Assembly (NCBI GenBank): GCA_040218535.1
Contig: JAVJRG010000005.1
Coordinates: forward strand, 1,426,001-1,490,000
Direction: 5' to 3'
From: Lacipirellulaceae bacterium
GTDB taxonomy: Bacteria; Planctomycetota; Planctomycetia; Pirellulales; Lacipirellulaceae
DNA length: 64,000 nt
The notes under the pieces were generated by a model. The model did not search any database. It was not told the DNA's origin and saw nothing but the letters and a program-made list of their open reading frames with translations. A program made the translations under genes and the position numbers. Shown in pieces: positions 45,221 through 54,044 of the stretch. Numbering within the stretch: the first letter of the stretch is position 1; the number at the start of each line of letters is the position of its first letter.

Positions 45221-46843
45221 ATGAAAGAGCATAAACCATACGATGTGGTAATCCTCGGCGGCGGGCTGGCGGGTCTGACGTTGACCAAACAGTTGCTGAT
45301 GAAGCGCCCCGAAACGCGGATCGCCGTGATCGAAAAGCGGACCTTTCCCGTGTCAGAGGCAACGCACAAAGTGGGCGAGTCGTCGGTCGAAATCGGCGCC
45401 CATTATTTTGCCGAGGAGCTGCAGCTCAAAAAACATCTGACCGATCACCAGTTGCCAAAGTTCGGCCTTCGCTTTTTCTTCAAAGAAGCCTATCAGTCGC
45501 TTGCCGAAGGAACCGAAGTTGGGGGAAGCCACTTTTTCTCGGCACCCAGCTATCAGATTGATCGCGGACGCTTCGAAAACTACTTGGCGGAGACCGTCAC
45601 GGAAATGGGGGCCACGATCCTCAGCGGTTCAATGCTGCGAGAAGTCCACCTGGAATCAGCCGACGGAAAATCCTCACCGACAGACCATCGCGTTGTCGTT
45701 ACGCGCGACGGCGACGAGCAAACCTTGCACGCCCGTTGGGTGGTCGACGCGAGCGGTCGAGCGAGTTTCTTGAAACGCAAACTGAATCTTTCCGAGGATC
45801 TCAACCACGACATTAACGCCGTTTGGTTCCGAATCGACGAGACCATCCAGATCGACCAGTGGTGTGACGACCAAAATTGGCAGGTGCTCACCGGTAAAGT
45901 AGCCCGCCGATGGCTGAGTACGAATCACTTGATGGGCGAGGGCTACTGGGTCTGGCTGATTCCGCTAGCCAGTGGCTCGACGAGCATCGGCATCGTGGCT
46001 GATCCGCGTATCCACGCCTTACGCGACATCAACAGTTTTGAAAAAGCCCTAGCTTGGCTCGACAAACACGAGCCCGAGTGCGCCGAGAGCATTCGCCCAC
46101 ACCGCGAGAAAATGCAAGACTTCCTGGCCATCAAAAAAATGTCGCGTGGTGCACGCCAGGTGTTTTCCGCCGATCGGTGGGGCCTTGTGGGCGAAGCGGC
46201 TGCGTTTCTCGATCCGTTCTACTCGCCTGGCAGCGACTTCATTGCCATTGGCAACGCGATGGTCGGTAAACTGATCGATGAAGACCTCGCGGGACGCCCC
46301 ATCGAGCACCTAGCCCCCACACTGCAAAGTGTTTTCCTCACGCTCTTCCAAAACAACCTGCTCACCTACCGCGATCAGTATCCGCTGTTCGGCAACCCGC
46401 GCATCATGGCGCTGAAGTTCGTCTGGGACTATGCCGTCTACTGGGGCTTTCCGGCCCTGTTGTACTTCAACGGCAAGCTGACCGACGTTGGGTTCATTCA
46501 GTCGCTCGCCAAGGGGATCGAAGAAATCCGCGAGATGAACTTGAAGATGCAGCAGTTTTTCCGCGGCTGGTACGAGGCCGACCCGACGGTACGGGCCGAG
46601 TCCGCGTTTGTCGATCAGAGCCAAATTGAATTGATGACCCGCCTCAACGCCGAGCTGCGCGAGAAGCTCGACGATGCCGCATTGAAAGCACGCTTCGCTG
46701 ACAACGTCAATTTGATCCGCGACCTAATGTACGAGATCACCGACCGCATCCAACGCGTGCAACCAGCCGTCCAAACGGATATCCCCGAACGCACGGCAAC
46801 GGAGAATCGCCTAGAAAACGTGTTCGAAGTTTTGAACATTTAA
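45221..46843 (+). CDS. Flavin-dependent halogenase-like protein 1
   Basis: 540 residues from the ATG at 45221 (GGAAG 4 bp upstream); a GTG at 45191 overlaps the PKS stop and adds 10 residues. FAD-binding GGGLAG lies at 13-18, and KVGESSVE is the GES-type motif of halogenases. The FDH signature WxWxIP is at 243-248 (WVWLIP) and FxxPxxSxG at 329-337 (FLDPFYSPG). Lys80 in LPKFG sits about where the catalytic Lys of halogenases is expected. These motifs separate FDHs from ordinary FAD monooxygenases, so halogenation of an aromatic or polyene substrate is possible; an oxidase or dehydrogenase role is not excluded. A paralogue lies next door. No flavin reductase gene is seen. Confidence 0.85.
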   Translation: MKEHKPYDVVILGGGLAGLTLTKQLLMKRPETRIAVIEKRTFPVSEATHKVGESSVEIGAHYFAEELQLKKHLTDHQLPKFGLRFFFKEAYQSLAEGTEVGGSHFFSAPSYQIDRGRFENYLAETVTEMGATILSGSMLREVHLESADGKSSPTDHRVVVTRDGDEQTLHARWVVDASGRASFLKRKLNLSEDLNHDINAVWFRIDETIQIDQWCDDQNWQVLTGKVARRWLSTNHLMGEGYWVWLIPLASGSTSIGIVADPRIHALRDINSFEKALAWLDKHEPECAESIRPHREKMQDFLAIKKMSRGARQVFSADRWGLVGEAAAFLDPFYSPGSDFIAIGNAMVGKLIDEDLAGRPIEHLAPTLQSVFLTLFQNNLLTYRDQYPLFGNPRIMALKFVWDYAVYWGFPALLYFNGKLTDVGFIQSLAKGIEEIREMNLKMQQFFRGWYEADPTVRAESAFVDQSQIELMTRLNAELREKLDDAALKARFADNVNLIRDLMYEITDRIQRVQPAVQTDIPERTATENRLENVFEVLNI

Positions 46844-46865
46844 GAGCAGTTTAGAAAACAGTTTC

Positions 46866-46931
46866 GTAACCCGAAGCGTGAGCGAGGGGCCGTGCTGTCA
46901 GGGTTTTTCCCTCGCTTACGCTTCGGGTTAC
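46866..46931. repeat. Long intergenic hairpin with GTAACCCGAAGCG arms
   Basis: Arms 46866-46888 and 46909-46931 pair over 23 bp with one mismatch (G-T on RNA) around a 20-base loop ending GGGTTTTT. It sits between the two halogenase-like genes and could terminate or stabilise the upstream transcript. The GTAACCCGAAGCG pattern looks like a dispersed repeat, but only this copy occurs in the window. Confidence 0.85.
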
Positions 46932-47003
46932 GATTAATGAAACCACTACCGGACGCGGCCTTCAGATTTCAAACAGCAACCAAGTGAACCTACGAGACCG
47001 ACA

Positions 47004-48629
47004 ATGGAACAACAAACCGACCTCACAATTCTCGGTGGTGGCTTGGCAGGGCTCTCGCTAGCGCTGCAAGTGCGGCAAGAAGCTCCGCAGGCCAACATCA
47101 CGGTACTCGAGAAACGCAAACACCCCGTTCCCGAAGCGGCCCACAAGGTGGGTGAATCCACGGTCGAAGTCGCCGCCCACTATTTCGGACGCGTACTCGG
47201 CCTGCGCGATCATATTCTCGACCAGCAATTACCCAAGCTCGGCTTACGGTTCTTCTTTCCCTCGGGCGACAATTCACGAATCGAGAACCGCTTGGAACTC
47301 GGCGGTAAGCGTTACGCGCCGTGTCCGAGCTACCAACTCGATCGCGGACGCTTCGAAAACTTCCTCGCCGATCGCTGTTTGTCACAAGGGATTCGCTTCC
47401 TTGACCGTGCTGATATTCAATCGATCGAGATCAATCGCCGCGGCACGCACCAAGTGACCTTCGAGACCGAGGGCAACACTGAGTCCGTTGATGCACGTTG
47501 GGTCGTCGATGCCAGCGGTCGCCGCGCTTTCCTCAAACGGCAACTCAAACTCGAAAAGTCGTCGCCGCATCGGGCAAGCTCCGCCTGGTTTCGTTTCGCA
47601 AAGCACATCAAGATCGACGATTGGTCTCAGGACCCCGTCTGGAGCGAAGGGCACGAGGGTAAGACGGGGCGTTGGTACAGCACGAATCATCTGATGGGCC
47701 AAGGTTACTGGGTCTGGATGATTCCGCTGGCGTCGGGCTCAACGAGCATGGGCATCGTTGCCGCCGAGGAATTCCACTCGCTCTCGAACTTCAACTCGAT
47801 GGATAAAGCGCTCGCCTGGCTCGAACAGCACGAGCCGCAATGCGCTGCCGCGGTCAGAGAAAACCTGGACGAACTGCAAGACTTCCGTGCGATCAAGCAT
47901 TACGCCACCGAATGCAAACAAGTGTTTTCTGGTCGTCGTTGGGGCATCACCGGCGAGGCCGGCTTTTTCCACGATCCGTTCTACTCGCCCGGCAGCGATT
48001 TCATCGCGTTCTCCAACACGTTCCTAACCGATCTGATTCGCCGGGACCTCGCTGGCAAGGAGTTTCGCATTCGCGCGTTCTCGTACGACCGTATCTTCAA
48101 ACGGTTCTACTACGGCACGAAAACCGCCTACCAAGACCAGTACTGCCTGTTCGGCAACCCAACGGTCATGCCCGTGAAAATCCTGTGGGACTATCTGATC
48201 TACTGGTCAATCACCGGCTTCATTTTCATGCAAGGCCGGATCTGCCATCAGACGATGTACCTGCGCAACATGTCGAAGCTGTCGAGACTCGGCAAGCTGA
48301 ACCACTTTATGCAAGACTTCTTCCGCCAATGGCATCAGGCAACCGCCGACGACCAGTCGACCGGCGCGATCAACATCTCCGAGATGCCGATCATCCGCCA
48401 AATGAACACTCGCCTGCTCGAAGAAATGAGCAACCCTCAATTCTTCAGCCGCTTCAACACCAACCTGGAGCAACTAGAAACACTCGCCTGCGAAATCGTC
48501 GCCCAATCCGGCCAAAACATCAGTTGCCCCTTCCGCCGCCACTCCAAAGCCGCGGTCCTCGACGATACTTTCCAGCCGGTGTTCAACCCAAAGCCGAACG
48601 TCTCGTCACCGGCGGCGGTTGGGGTTTAG
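47004..48629 (+). CDS. Flavin-dependent halogenase-like protein 2
   Basis: 541 residues, a paralogue of the preceding gene along its full length. FAD motif GGGLAG at 11-16, GES-type motif KVGESTVE near 48-55, Lys78 in LPKLG, WVWMIP at 236-241 and FHDPFYSPG at 322-330. The conserved segment order and shared C-terminal features ([14 protein letters not shown]) support a tandem duplication followed by divergence. Function as for protein 1: probable halogenase-family flavoenzyme acting on the cluster product. It is separated from protein 1 by 160 bp containing the hairpin repeat. The last clear member of the biosynthetic cluster. Confidence 0.85.
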   Translation: MEQQTDLTILGGGLAGLSLALQVRQEAPQANITVLEKRKHPVPEAAHKVGESTVEVAAHYFGRVLGLRDHILDQQLPKLGLRFFFPSGDNSRIENRLELGGKRYAPCPSYQLDRGRFENFLADRCLSQGIRFLDRADIQSIEINRRGTHQVTFETEGNTESVDARWVVDASGRRAFLKRQLKLEKSSPHRASSAWFRFAKHIKIDDWSQDPVWSEGHEGKTGRWYSTNHLMGQGYWVWMIPLASGSTSMGIVAAEEFHSLSNFNSMDKALAWLEQHEPQCAAAVRENLDELQDFRAIKHYATECKQVFSGRRWGITGEAGFFHDPFYSPGSDFIAFSNTFLTDLIRRDLAGKEFRIRAFSYDRIFKRFYYGTKTAYQDQYCLFGNPTVMPVKILWDYLIYWSITGFIFMQGRICHQTMYLRNMSKLSRLGKLNHFMQDFFRQWHQATADDQSTGAINISEMPIIRQMNTRLLEEMSNPQFFSRFNTNLEQLETLACEIVAQSGQNISCPFRRHSKAAVLDDTFQPVFNPKPNVSSPAAVGV

Positions 48630-49360
48630 GTTGGAGTTGCTCCTGACTATTCGACGAAGAAGACAAGGCCGAAGAGCTGTGCCTGATTCTGAGTCTGGGT
48701 TCTATCGCGAGTTTCTAAGGCCCAGAAGCAACGATTTATTTCTCGCCGGCAAAGCCTCCATTCGCAAAGTTTGAAATTACTTCCTCGGGACCGGATTCGA
48801 CGGCCAGCAACTGTTCGATCTCTACGCGGCCCCCGGCAAAAGAACCATCTGGCGAACGATCCTACTCACGCTACCAGTTCAGCCGCGATCTGACTTGTGC
48901 ACGCCGCGGACTTGGAAATTGTCCTCTGGCGGCTCGTTGTCAGGCGCCCTTTGTTTCCTCGTCGTTGCAACAATAACCGTAGAAAAACAGCCCACTTCCC
49001 AGGACGACCCGCCGGAAGTTTCTTTAAGCAAAGCGGACAAGCAATCATGCGTCAGCTTGAGTCCCATTAGAAAGCGTGAATCTGCAAACTATCGAGGTGT
49101 GTGGCCCACAGACGACGTATAGTTGATTCCCTAGCCTGAGCAAGCCAGCGATGGTACCAAGCGCCCGACCTTCGGCTTTGCTAGGGCTCGCTGCTAGAGC
49201 CAGTGCCACCCGCCGAACCGTGAATGAATTACAGCAAACTATCGTGTACGCAGTTCGCAGAAAACTTGCGATTACTCTCTAATCTGCCTACAATCTCACA
49301 ATTACTGGTCAAGCACCTGCAATGGCGACTCGCGCAGTATTCGCACGGAGAAATGAATGT
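48630..49360. other. Gene-poor spacer after the PKS cluster
   Basis: About 730 bp with short open frames on both strands (for example 48895-49122 plus and 48879-49067 minus) but no recognisable family. No insertion-sequence ends or tRNA were seen. It probably marks the 3' boundary of the biosynthetic cluster. Confidence 0.45.
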
Positions 49361-50176
49361 ATGAAGCGCCGTAAATCGAGTGAAGTGAAACTAACGAAAC
49401 GTCGGCGTCGCCAAAGACTTCGCAAAATAAGAACTGCCGCTTTGTCTCTTGGACTTGCCACTGCCTGGGGGACCGAGGCGGAAGCAGATGTCACGTTCAA
49501 ACTCGAACTCGCACCACAACAGACACTTTTTAATGCTGTCGTGCTTTATGGCAACAACGTTTCGACCGCAGCGCGTAGGTACTTGGGAGCAATCCCCGGC
49601 GGTGAAAAAACGACAGTCTTCCAAACCTTGGTCGGCGACGTTGTGCCAAACGGGGATTGGACCGTTGATCCTGCTTCCTACGTGACGACTACGTCTGGGT
49701 TTAGCGATGCCTTTTATGCGATTGTTGGGCTCTACGACAACAACGGAGCAATTGGGGTCATGGCGACGTTTCCTCGCGACACACCGGCTGTAGGCGCCGA
49801 ATGGTCCGCAATCTTTGAGGATCCTGCTCTGAACTCATTCCGCCATCACACCGAGGCTGCAATAGTCGCATCATTAGAAAGTGTAGCGGATCTTCCCGGG
49901 TTCCCAGACACTTACATAGACATTGACGCCACAAAGTTGATGGAGACCTACGGTGGGCGTGATGATGTTTATCGCAATGCTTCGTCATTTTTTGACATGC
50001 CTCCGATGAATACGCCCTACGGCGACGAAGCCGCCTTACTGTCATTTAGTAGTGCCACATTTACCGGCACAGTTACCGTGTCAGTTGTTCCGGAGCCCGG
50101 GGCTTCATTTCTCTGTATGGCCGGCGTGGGGCTTGGAATGGCAGTCCGTTGGAGAAAGAGCGGTAGTCAGCCGTGA
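49361..50176 (+). CDS. PEP-CTERM-sorted exported protein
   Basis: 271 residues from the ATG at 49361 (GGAG 10 bp upstream); an earlier in-frame ATG at 49322 has no ribosome site. The basic N-terminus (KRRRRQRLRKIRTAALSLGL) leads into a signal segment ending TEAEA. The body is an unassigned beta-rich domain. The C-terminus is a PEP-CTERM signal: VPEPG, a hydrophobic stretch (ASFLCMAGVGLGMAV) and basic RWRKS. It is expected to be processed by an exosortase and exposed or secreted. A glycosyltransferase gene starts 2 bp after its stop, suggesting glycosylation of this or related surface proteins. Confidence 0.85.
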   Translation: MKRRKSSEVKLTKRRRRQRLRKIRTAALSLGLATAWGTEAEADVTFKLELAPQQTLFNAVVLYGNNVSTAARRYLGAIPGGEKTTVFQTLVGDVVPNGDWTVDPASYVTTTSGFSDAFYAIVGLYDNNGAIGVMATFPRDTPAVGAEWSAIFEDPALNSFRHHTEAAIVASLESVADLPGFPDTYIDIDATKLMETYGGRDDVYRNASSFFDMPPMNTPYGDEAALLSFSSATFTGTVTVSVVPEPGASFLCMAGVGLGMAVRWRKSGSQP

Positions 50177-50177
50177 A

Positions 50178-51314
50178 ATGAGGCTCAGCGCTTGCATCAT
50201 TGCGAAGGACGAGGAACGTCACGTACGCCGCTGTCTCAATTCGGTAATTGGCGTTGTCGATGAAATAGTTCTCTTAGATACAGGTTCAACAGATCGAACT
50301 GTCGAATACGCAAAGGATCTCGGCGCGAAGACTTACTCATTCTCTTGGGAAGACGACTTTTCTGCCGCGTACAACGCTTGCATCGAGCACGCTTCTGGAG
50401 ACTGGATACTCCTTTTGGACGCCGATGAGGAATTACTTCGGGAGTCTCTTGGCGATTTACACGATTGTGTCCAAAGCAGCGACACGATTGCCTACGGATT
50501 ACTCCGCCGGGACCTGCGCGATGCTAGCAACCTTAGTGTCTTCACTAAAATGTTGCAGTTCCGCCTCTTTCGAAATCGCCCCGACCTGCGTTTCATTGGC
50601 CGCATTCACCATCAATTTCAGAATTCGCTGGAGGAGATCGCACAACGTGAGGGCATGCAAGTGCTCACCAGCAGCATCGAGTTCAATCACTACGGCTACA
50701 TTGATTCGAACAAGCGACCAAAGCTCCTGAGGGCTGAGAAGCTGATGGCTCTAGAATTGGAGGATCGTCCCGATCAATTTTACTACTTAGTCGAGTTAGG
50801 AAGGACACGGATCGCGCTAGGTGACGACTCAGGAGTCGATCTCTTGAAACGCGCTGCAGAACAGGCTGCCGCGGAGGATCCGCAGGCGTCGGCCAGTCCA
50901 GGGCAACTCGCGCAGCTTCTTGAGCATGTGCTTGCGGCTGATGTACTACCCAAAGGTTTCCCGATCACGCGTGAAGAGGCAGATCGTATCGCCATTCAAC
51001 GCTTTCCTCGAGCGATCCCGCTGCTCTGGCAGAGAGCGCTGGCAAAGTACAAGTGCGGTAAGTTTGGCGAGAGTGCTAGGCTACTGGAAAAGATTCTGCA
51101 TCTTGCTCATACCGATGACTATGACCGGCTAGCAAGTTTCGCCCCGGACATTATGGACAGTGACGCCAAGCTCAACCTTGGTGCGTGCTATGCGCGACTA
51201 GGCAAATTAGGCGACGCGCTGCGCTGTTTTGATGAGCTGGCGGAAGACCGGAAACACGGGAGGGCAGCAAGCGTAAACGCCACATTGATCCGTGAGATCA
51301 TTGACGACTCGTAG
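50178..51314 (+). CDS. Family 2 glycosyltransferase with TPR-like C-terminus
   Basis: 378 residues from the ATG at 50178; the frame is open further upstream but overlaps the PEP-CTERM gene. GT2 fold begins LSACIIAKDEERHVRRCLNS, with LDTGSTDRT and the metal-binding DADEE. The conserved WEDDFSAAYNACIEHASGDW and the GRIHHQF segment are typical of the SunS/TPR-containing GT2 group. The second half (about residues 210-378) is helical and repetitive, like tetratricopeptide repeats (LNLGACYARLGKLGDALRCFDEL). It transfers a sugar to protein or other acceptor; acceptor unknown. Translation is probably coupled to the PEP-CTERM gene. Confidence 0.87.
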   Translation: MRLSACIIAKDEERHVRRCLNSVIGVVDEIVLLDTGSTDRTVEYAKDLGAKTYSFSWEDDFSAAYNACIEHASGDWILLLDADEELLRESLGDLHDCVQSSDTIAYGLLRRDLRDASNLSVFTKMLQFRLFRNRPDLRFIGRIHHQFQNSLEEIAQREGMQVLTSSIEFNHYGYIDSNKRPKLLRAEKLMALELEDRPDQFYYLVELGRTRIALGDDSGVDLLKRAAEQAAAEDPQASASPGQLAQLLEHVLAADVLPKGFPITREEADRIAIQRFPRAIPLLWQRALAKYKCGKFGESARLLEKILHLAHTDDYDRLASFAPDIMDSDAKLNLGACYARLGKLGDALRCFDELAEDRKHGRAASVNATLIREIIDDS

Positions 51315-52332
51315 AATAGGAGCAGGAGAAGGATACCGATTCGGTGTAGCTTCTCCTATTGCTAAACTGCCGCTGTCTGCGCTTAGCAACGCAGCTTGGA
51401 TATCGAAGGGGCAATAGTATGGCTTCGCATTTTAGGGACCGGAGATACACACGGCTAAAACATCCAGCCGAGTTAATAGCCCTGGATGGCACGGCAGTCC
51501 CGACAGTCCATAGCACTGGTGCAGTTCACCCCGCTCACTTGCGTACCCGCATTCTGTCGATTGCGTCATAATCGCTGACCTCGGTCTCCGGCCAACTCGC
51601 TCAGGAGGTTTCATCTCCGGTCTACCCCAAGCGGAGCCTGATTGGTCGAGATTGTACGAGTTGTGTCGGGCTGGTGCTGTTTCGCTGTGCTGGCAGCCAG
51701 CTTACCCGCCAATTCTGCGCACGCACTCACCAAGTGCCCAAAACCCGTTGCTGAGCCAACCCGCCGAATTCATTAAAATGGATAGGCCCGAAGTTCTACT
51801 CCCTGCTGACTAGCCCCAAAGTGACTCCATTCTGTCCACGGCACCAGCAATTCTGCCGACAGAATCGAGACCAAATCGCAGCCACGTAGCTTCCTAAGTC
51901 GTGCTAGGCAGCAGAGTTATCCTCGGGAGGAGATCTGTCTACCGGGCCTATATTGTCCATTGGATTTTTCTTTTTCGAACTGAACGAAATCCGAAGCGAT
52001 CGCCAGGCAGAAGTGCTTCTGGCAGCGTGCTGAGATTCAATCCATCGGTTGAACAACTGAACATGATTCAACGAGAGGAGCGAATGCTTGGAATTTCATG
52101 CCTATCAATCCGCAGCGAGGCTTCACGAAGGCTAATAGAGAATGTAAGCCGATCTGCTCGGAGCCTTGGCCGGCTGGAGGTCAGCTCGGAAAGAAGTGGA
52201 TGGGCAGCTCTTGAAGTCGGACGGCTGCCGGTTGCGCGAAAGATTCAAAGACGATCCCCAAGAGATTTCATCCGAGACCCTGGGTTGGTCGAAAGCGAGG
52301 CACGGCGACGAGTCCGCATTTATCGTGGCGAC
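51315..52332. other. 1-kb region with possible decayed coding sequence
   Basis: No confident gene. A short frame at 51419-51571 encodes RDRRYTRLKHPAEL, slightly like a PilZ start, with no remaining domain. Between 52098 and 52363 several overlapping short frames read like protein (52098-52214, RGFTKANRECKPICSEPWP; then another frame to 52363), which may be frameshifted remnants of one gene. Evidence is weak. The 3' end abuts the GH16 stop. Confidence 0.35.
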
Positions 52333-53178
52333 CTATTTTGGATCAGCTTTCTTTGGCTCGTAGGCCGCCTCACTCGATTTTGAAGCCCGCTCATAAACAC
52401 GCACGTAGTCGACGAGCATTCTCTGCGGCCACTTGCTGCTTTCGTCGGGTTGGGCTTTCTTGACGAAGTCGCCGCCGATCGCGAGGTTCAGGATGACTTG
52501 CATCGGTGCGGTTTGCTGGCTGAGGAATCCGTCGACTTCGTCGTCGGTGAGTGTCCAGAACTTTTCTCCGTCGACAAAGAAGCGAATTTCTTGCTTCTCC
52601 CATTCGGCGGCGTAAACGTGGAAGCCCTCGTGATAGTTGACTGGTTTGTCTTCAACTTGCTTGCTGTAAAGCTTGAACTTGAAGTCGTGCTTGTAGGGCT
52701 TTCGGCTACCGAAATGAAAAGCGCCGTTCACCTGGAAAGGTTGGTCGCCGCGGTTCTCCATGATGTCAATTTCACCTTCGCTCGGCCAAGGATGCTTTCG
52801 CCAATCGGGAAGAATCCATATGGCCGGCCAAGTGCCGCGGGTTGAGGGTAGTTTCGCGCGTACTTCCCAGCGGCCATGCTGCTTGTACCACCGGCTGACG
52901 ACCTTGCCTGAGGAATACGGTTGGCCCTCATGGGGCGTGTCGTCGGCGATCAAGACGAGGTTGCCGTCCGCGACGCTCACGCGGGACGCGACGTAGGCTT
53001 GCTTCTCATTGTTGTGCGGCTTGCTGCCGATGAAGATCTCCCACTTTTTTTCGTCCAGCGATTTGCCATTGAACTCGTCGCCCCAGATTTGAGTCCAGGT
53101 CGGCTGCTTGGCAAAGGTCGCCTGGGAGGTGAAAGGTAATACGAGGGTGGCCACCCAAAACCAACGGAGTAGGTGCAT
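52333..53178 (-). CDS. Secreted GH16 family glycoside hydrolase
   Basis: 281 residues from the ATG at 53178; another in-frame ATG at 53211 adds 11. A signal peptide (LLRWFWVATLVLPFTSQATFA) precedes the jelly-roll catalytic domain: IWGDEFNGKSLDEKKWEI, GRWEVRAKLPSTRGTWPAIW and the catalytic ExDxxE (Glu136, Asp138, Glu141 in EGEIDIMENRG), then HVYAAEWEKQEIRFFVDG. Retaining endo-hydrolase of the laminarinase/agarase/carrageenase family; the beta-bulge form suggests laminarin or another beta-glucan or galactan. Acts outside the cytoplasm. It complements the sulfatase at 24.2 kb for polysaccharide use, although the two are not linked. Confidence 0.92.
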   Translation of the reverse strand: MHLLRWFWVATLVLPFTSQATFAKQPTWTQIWGDEFNGKSLDEKKWEIFIGSKPHNNEKQAYVASRVSVADGNLVLIADDTPHEGQPYSSGKVVSRWYKQHGRWEVRAKLPSTRGTWPAIWILPDWRKHPWPSEGEIDIMENRGDQPFQVNGAFHFGSRKPYKHDFKFKLYSKQVEDKPVNYHEGFHVYAAEWEKQEIRFFVDGEKFWTLTDDEVDGFLSQQTAPMQVILNLAIGGDFVKKAQPDESSKWPQRMLVDYVRVYERASKSSEAAYEPKKADPK

Positions 53179-53308
53179 GGGAGCATAACTTGTCAGGAAT
53201 TGTTGTGGCATGCGTGGATTTCGAATCGTTTTATTGGTACACCAGTTTTGGGGCGTAAGTGTTACGCTCTATGATTCATCTGAGTCGAAAATGCACCCAA
53301 GTTCAAGC

Positions 53309-53992
53309 ATGATCCTACTGATCGACAACTACGATAGCTTCGTGCATAACCTAGCCCGCTACTTCCAGTTGCTAGGGCAGGAAACGCGCGTGGTAAGGAA
53401 TGATGAGCTTGGCGTCGATGAGATAAGGGCGATGAAGCCAGCGGCGATCGTGCTTTCTCCCGGTCCATGCACCCCAAACGAAGCGGGTTGCTCGCTGGAG
53501 GTGGTGGAGGCTTTGCATCGCCAAGTACCCATGCTGGGAATCTGCCTCGGCCACCAGACCATTGCCGCGGCGTTCGGTGGTCAGGTGGTTCGTGCGGATG
53601 AGCCTCGGCATGGCCGGACTTCTGAGATTGAGCACGACGGGCACGCAGTATTTGCGGGGGTGCCCGCGTCGTTGTCCGTATGTCGTTACCATTCGCTGAT
53701 CGTCGAAGAGGAGTCGCTGCCGGCGGAGCTTGTGGTCACAGCGCGAAGTACGGACGATCAGGCGATCATGGCTCTCGCTCACCGCGAGCTTCCGGTAGTT
53801 GGTTTGCAATTCCATCCTGAGGCCGTCCTTACGTCCCACGGGTTCCGATTGCTCGCAAACTTCTTGCAGCTTGCCGGCACCGAGGTCGATGTTAGCGTCA
53901 GTGAATTAGCAACCGCTGAAAATCGAACGCCGCCGCCGTTAGAAGAACCAGAAGGCTTGGGTGTAGCGCCGGGTGGACCGATTACTTTTTGA
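53309..53992 (+). CDS. pabA: Class I glutamine amidotransferase, PabA/TrpG type
   Basis: 227 residues from the ATG at 53309 (MILLIDNYDSF is the family's usual start; earlier ATG 53291 possible). The catalytic Cys79 lies in LGICLGHQ and the His-Glu pair in FHPEAVLT. The PGPCTPNEAG and HGRTSEIEHDG segments fit PabA/TrpG. It supplies ammonia from glutamine to chorismate. The gene is followed by DUF447 and beta-RFAP synthase, which uses 4-aminobenzoate, so a PabA role in tetrahydromethanopterin and folate synthesis is favoured over anthranilate. A 40-residue Glu/Pro-rich tail is unusual. Confidence 0.85.
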   Translation: MILLIDNYDSFVHNLARYFQLLGQETRVVRNDELGVDEIRAMKPAAIVLSPGPCTPNEAGCSLEVVEALHRQVPMLGICLGHQTIAAAFGGQVVRADEPRHGRTSEIEHDGHAVFAGVPASLSVCRYHSLIVEEESLPAELVVTARSTDDQAIMALAHRELPVVGLQFHPEAVLTSHGFRLLANFLQLAGTEVDVSVSELATAENRTPPPLEEPEGLGVAPGGPITF

Positions 53993-54044
53993 CTGGCCAT
54001 TTGTATGGTTCGATGAGTTAGTTGCGGGTGGTAGAATTCACTGC

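Noticed and set aside
47840-48646. 268-residue plus-strand frame overlapping the second halogenase-like gene
   Set aside because: Arg/Pro-rich out-of-frame translation of a gene with clear FAD and FDH motifs.
51901-52383. 160-residue plus-strand frame
   Set aside because: Runs into the GH16 gene in antisense, Arg/Ser-rich, no family; not listed as a gene.
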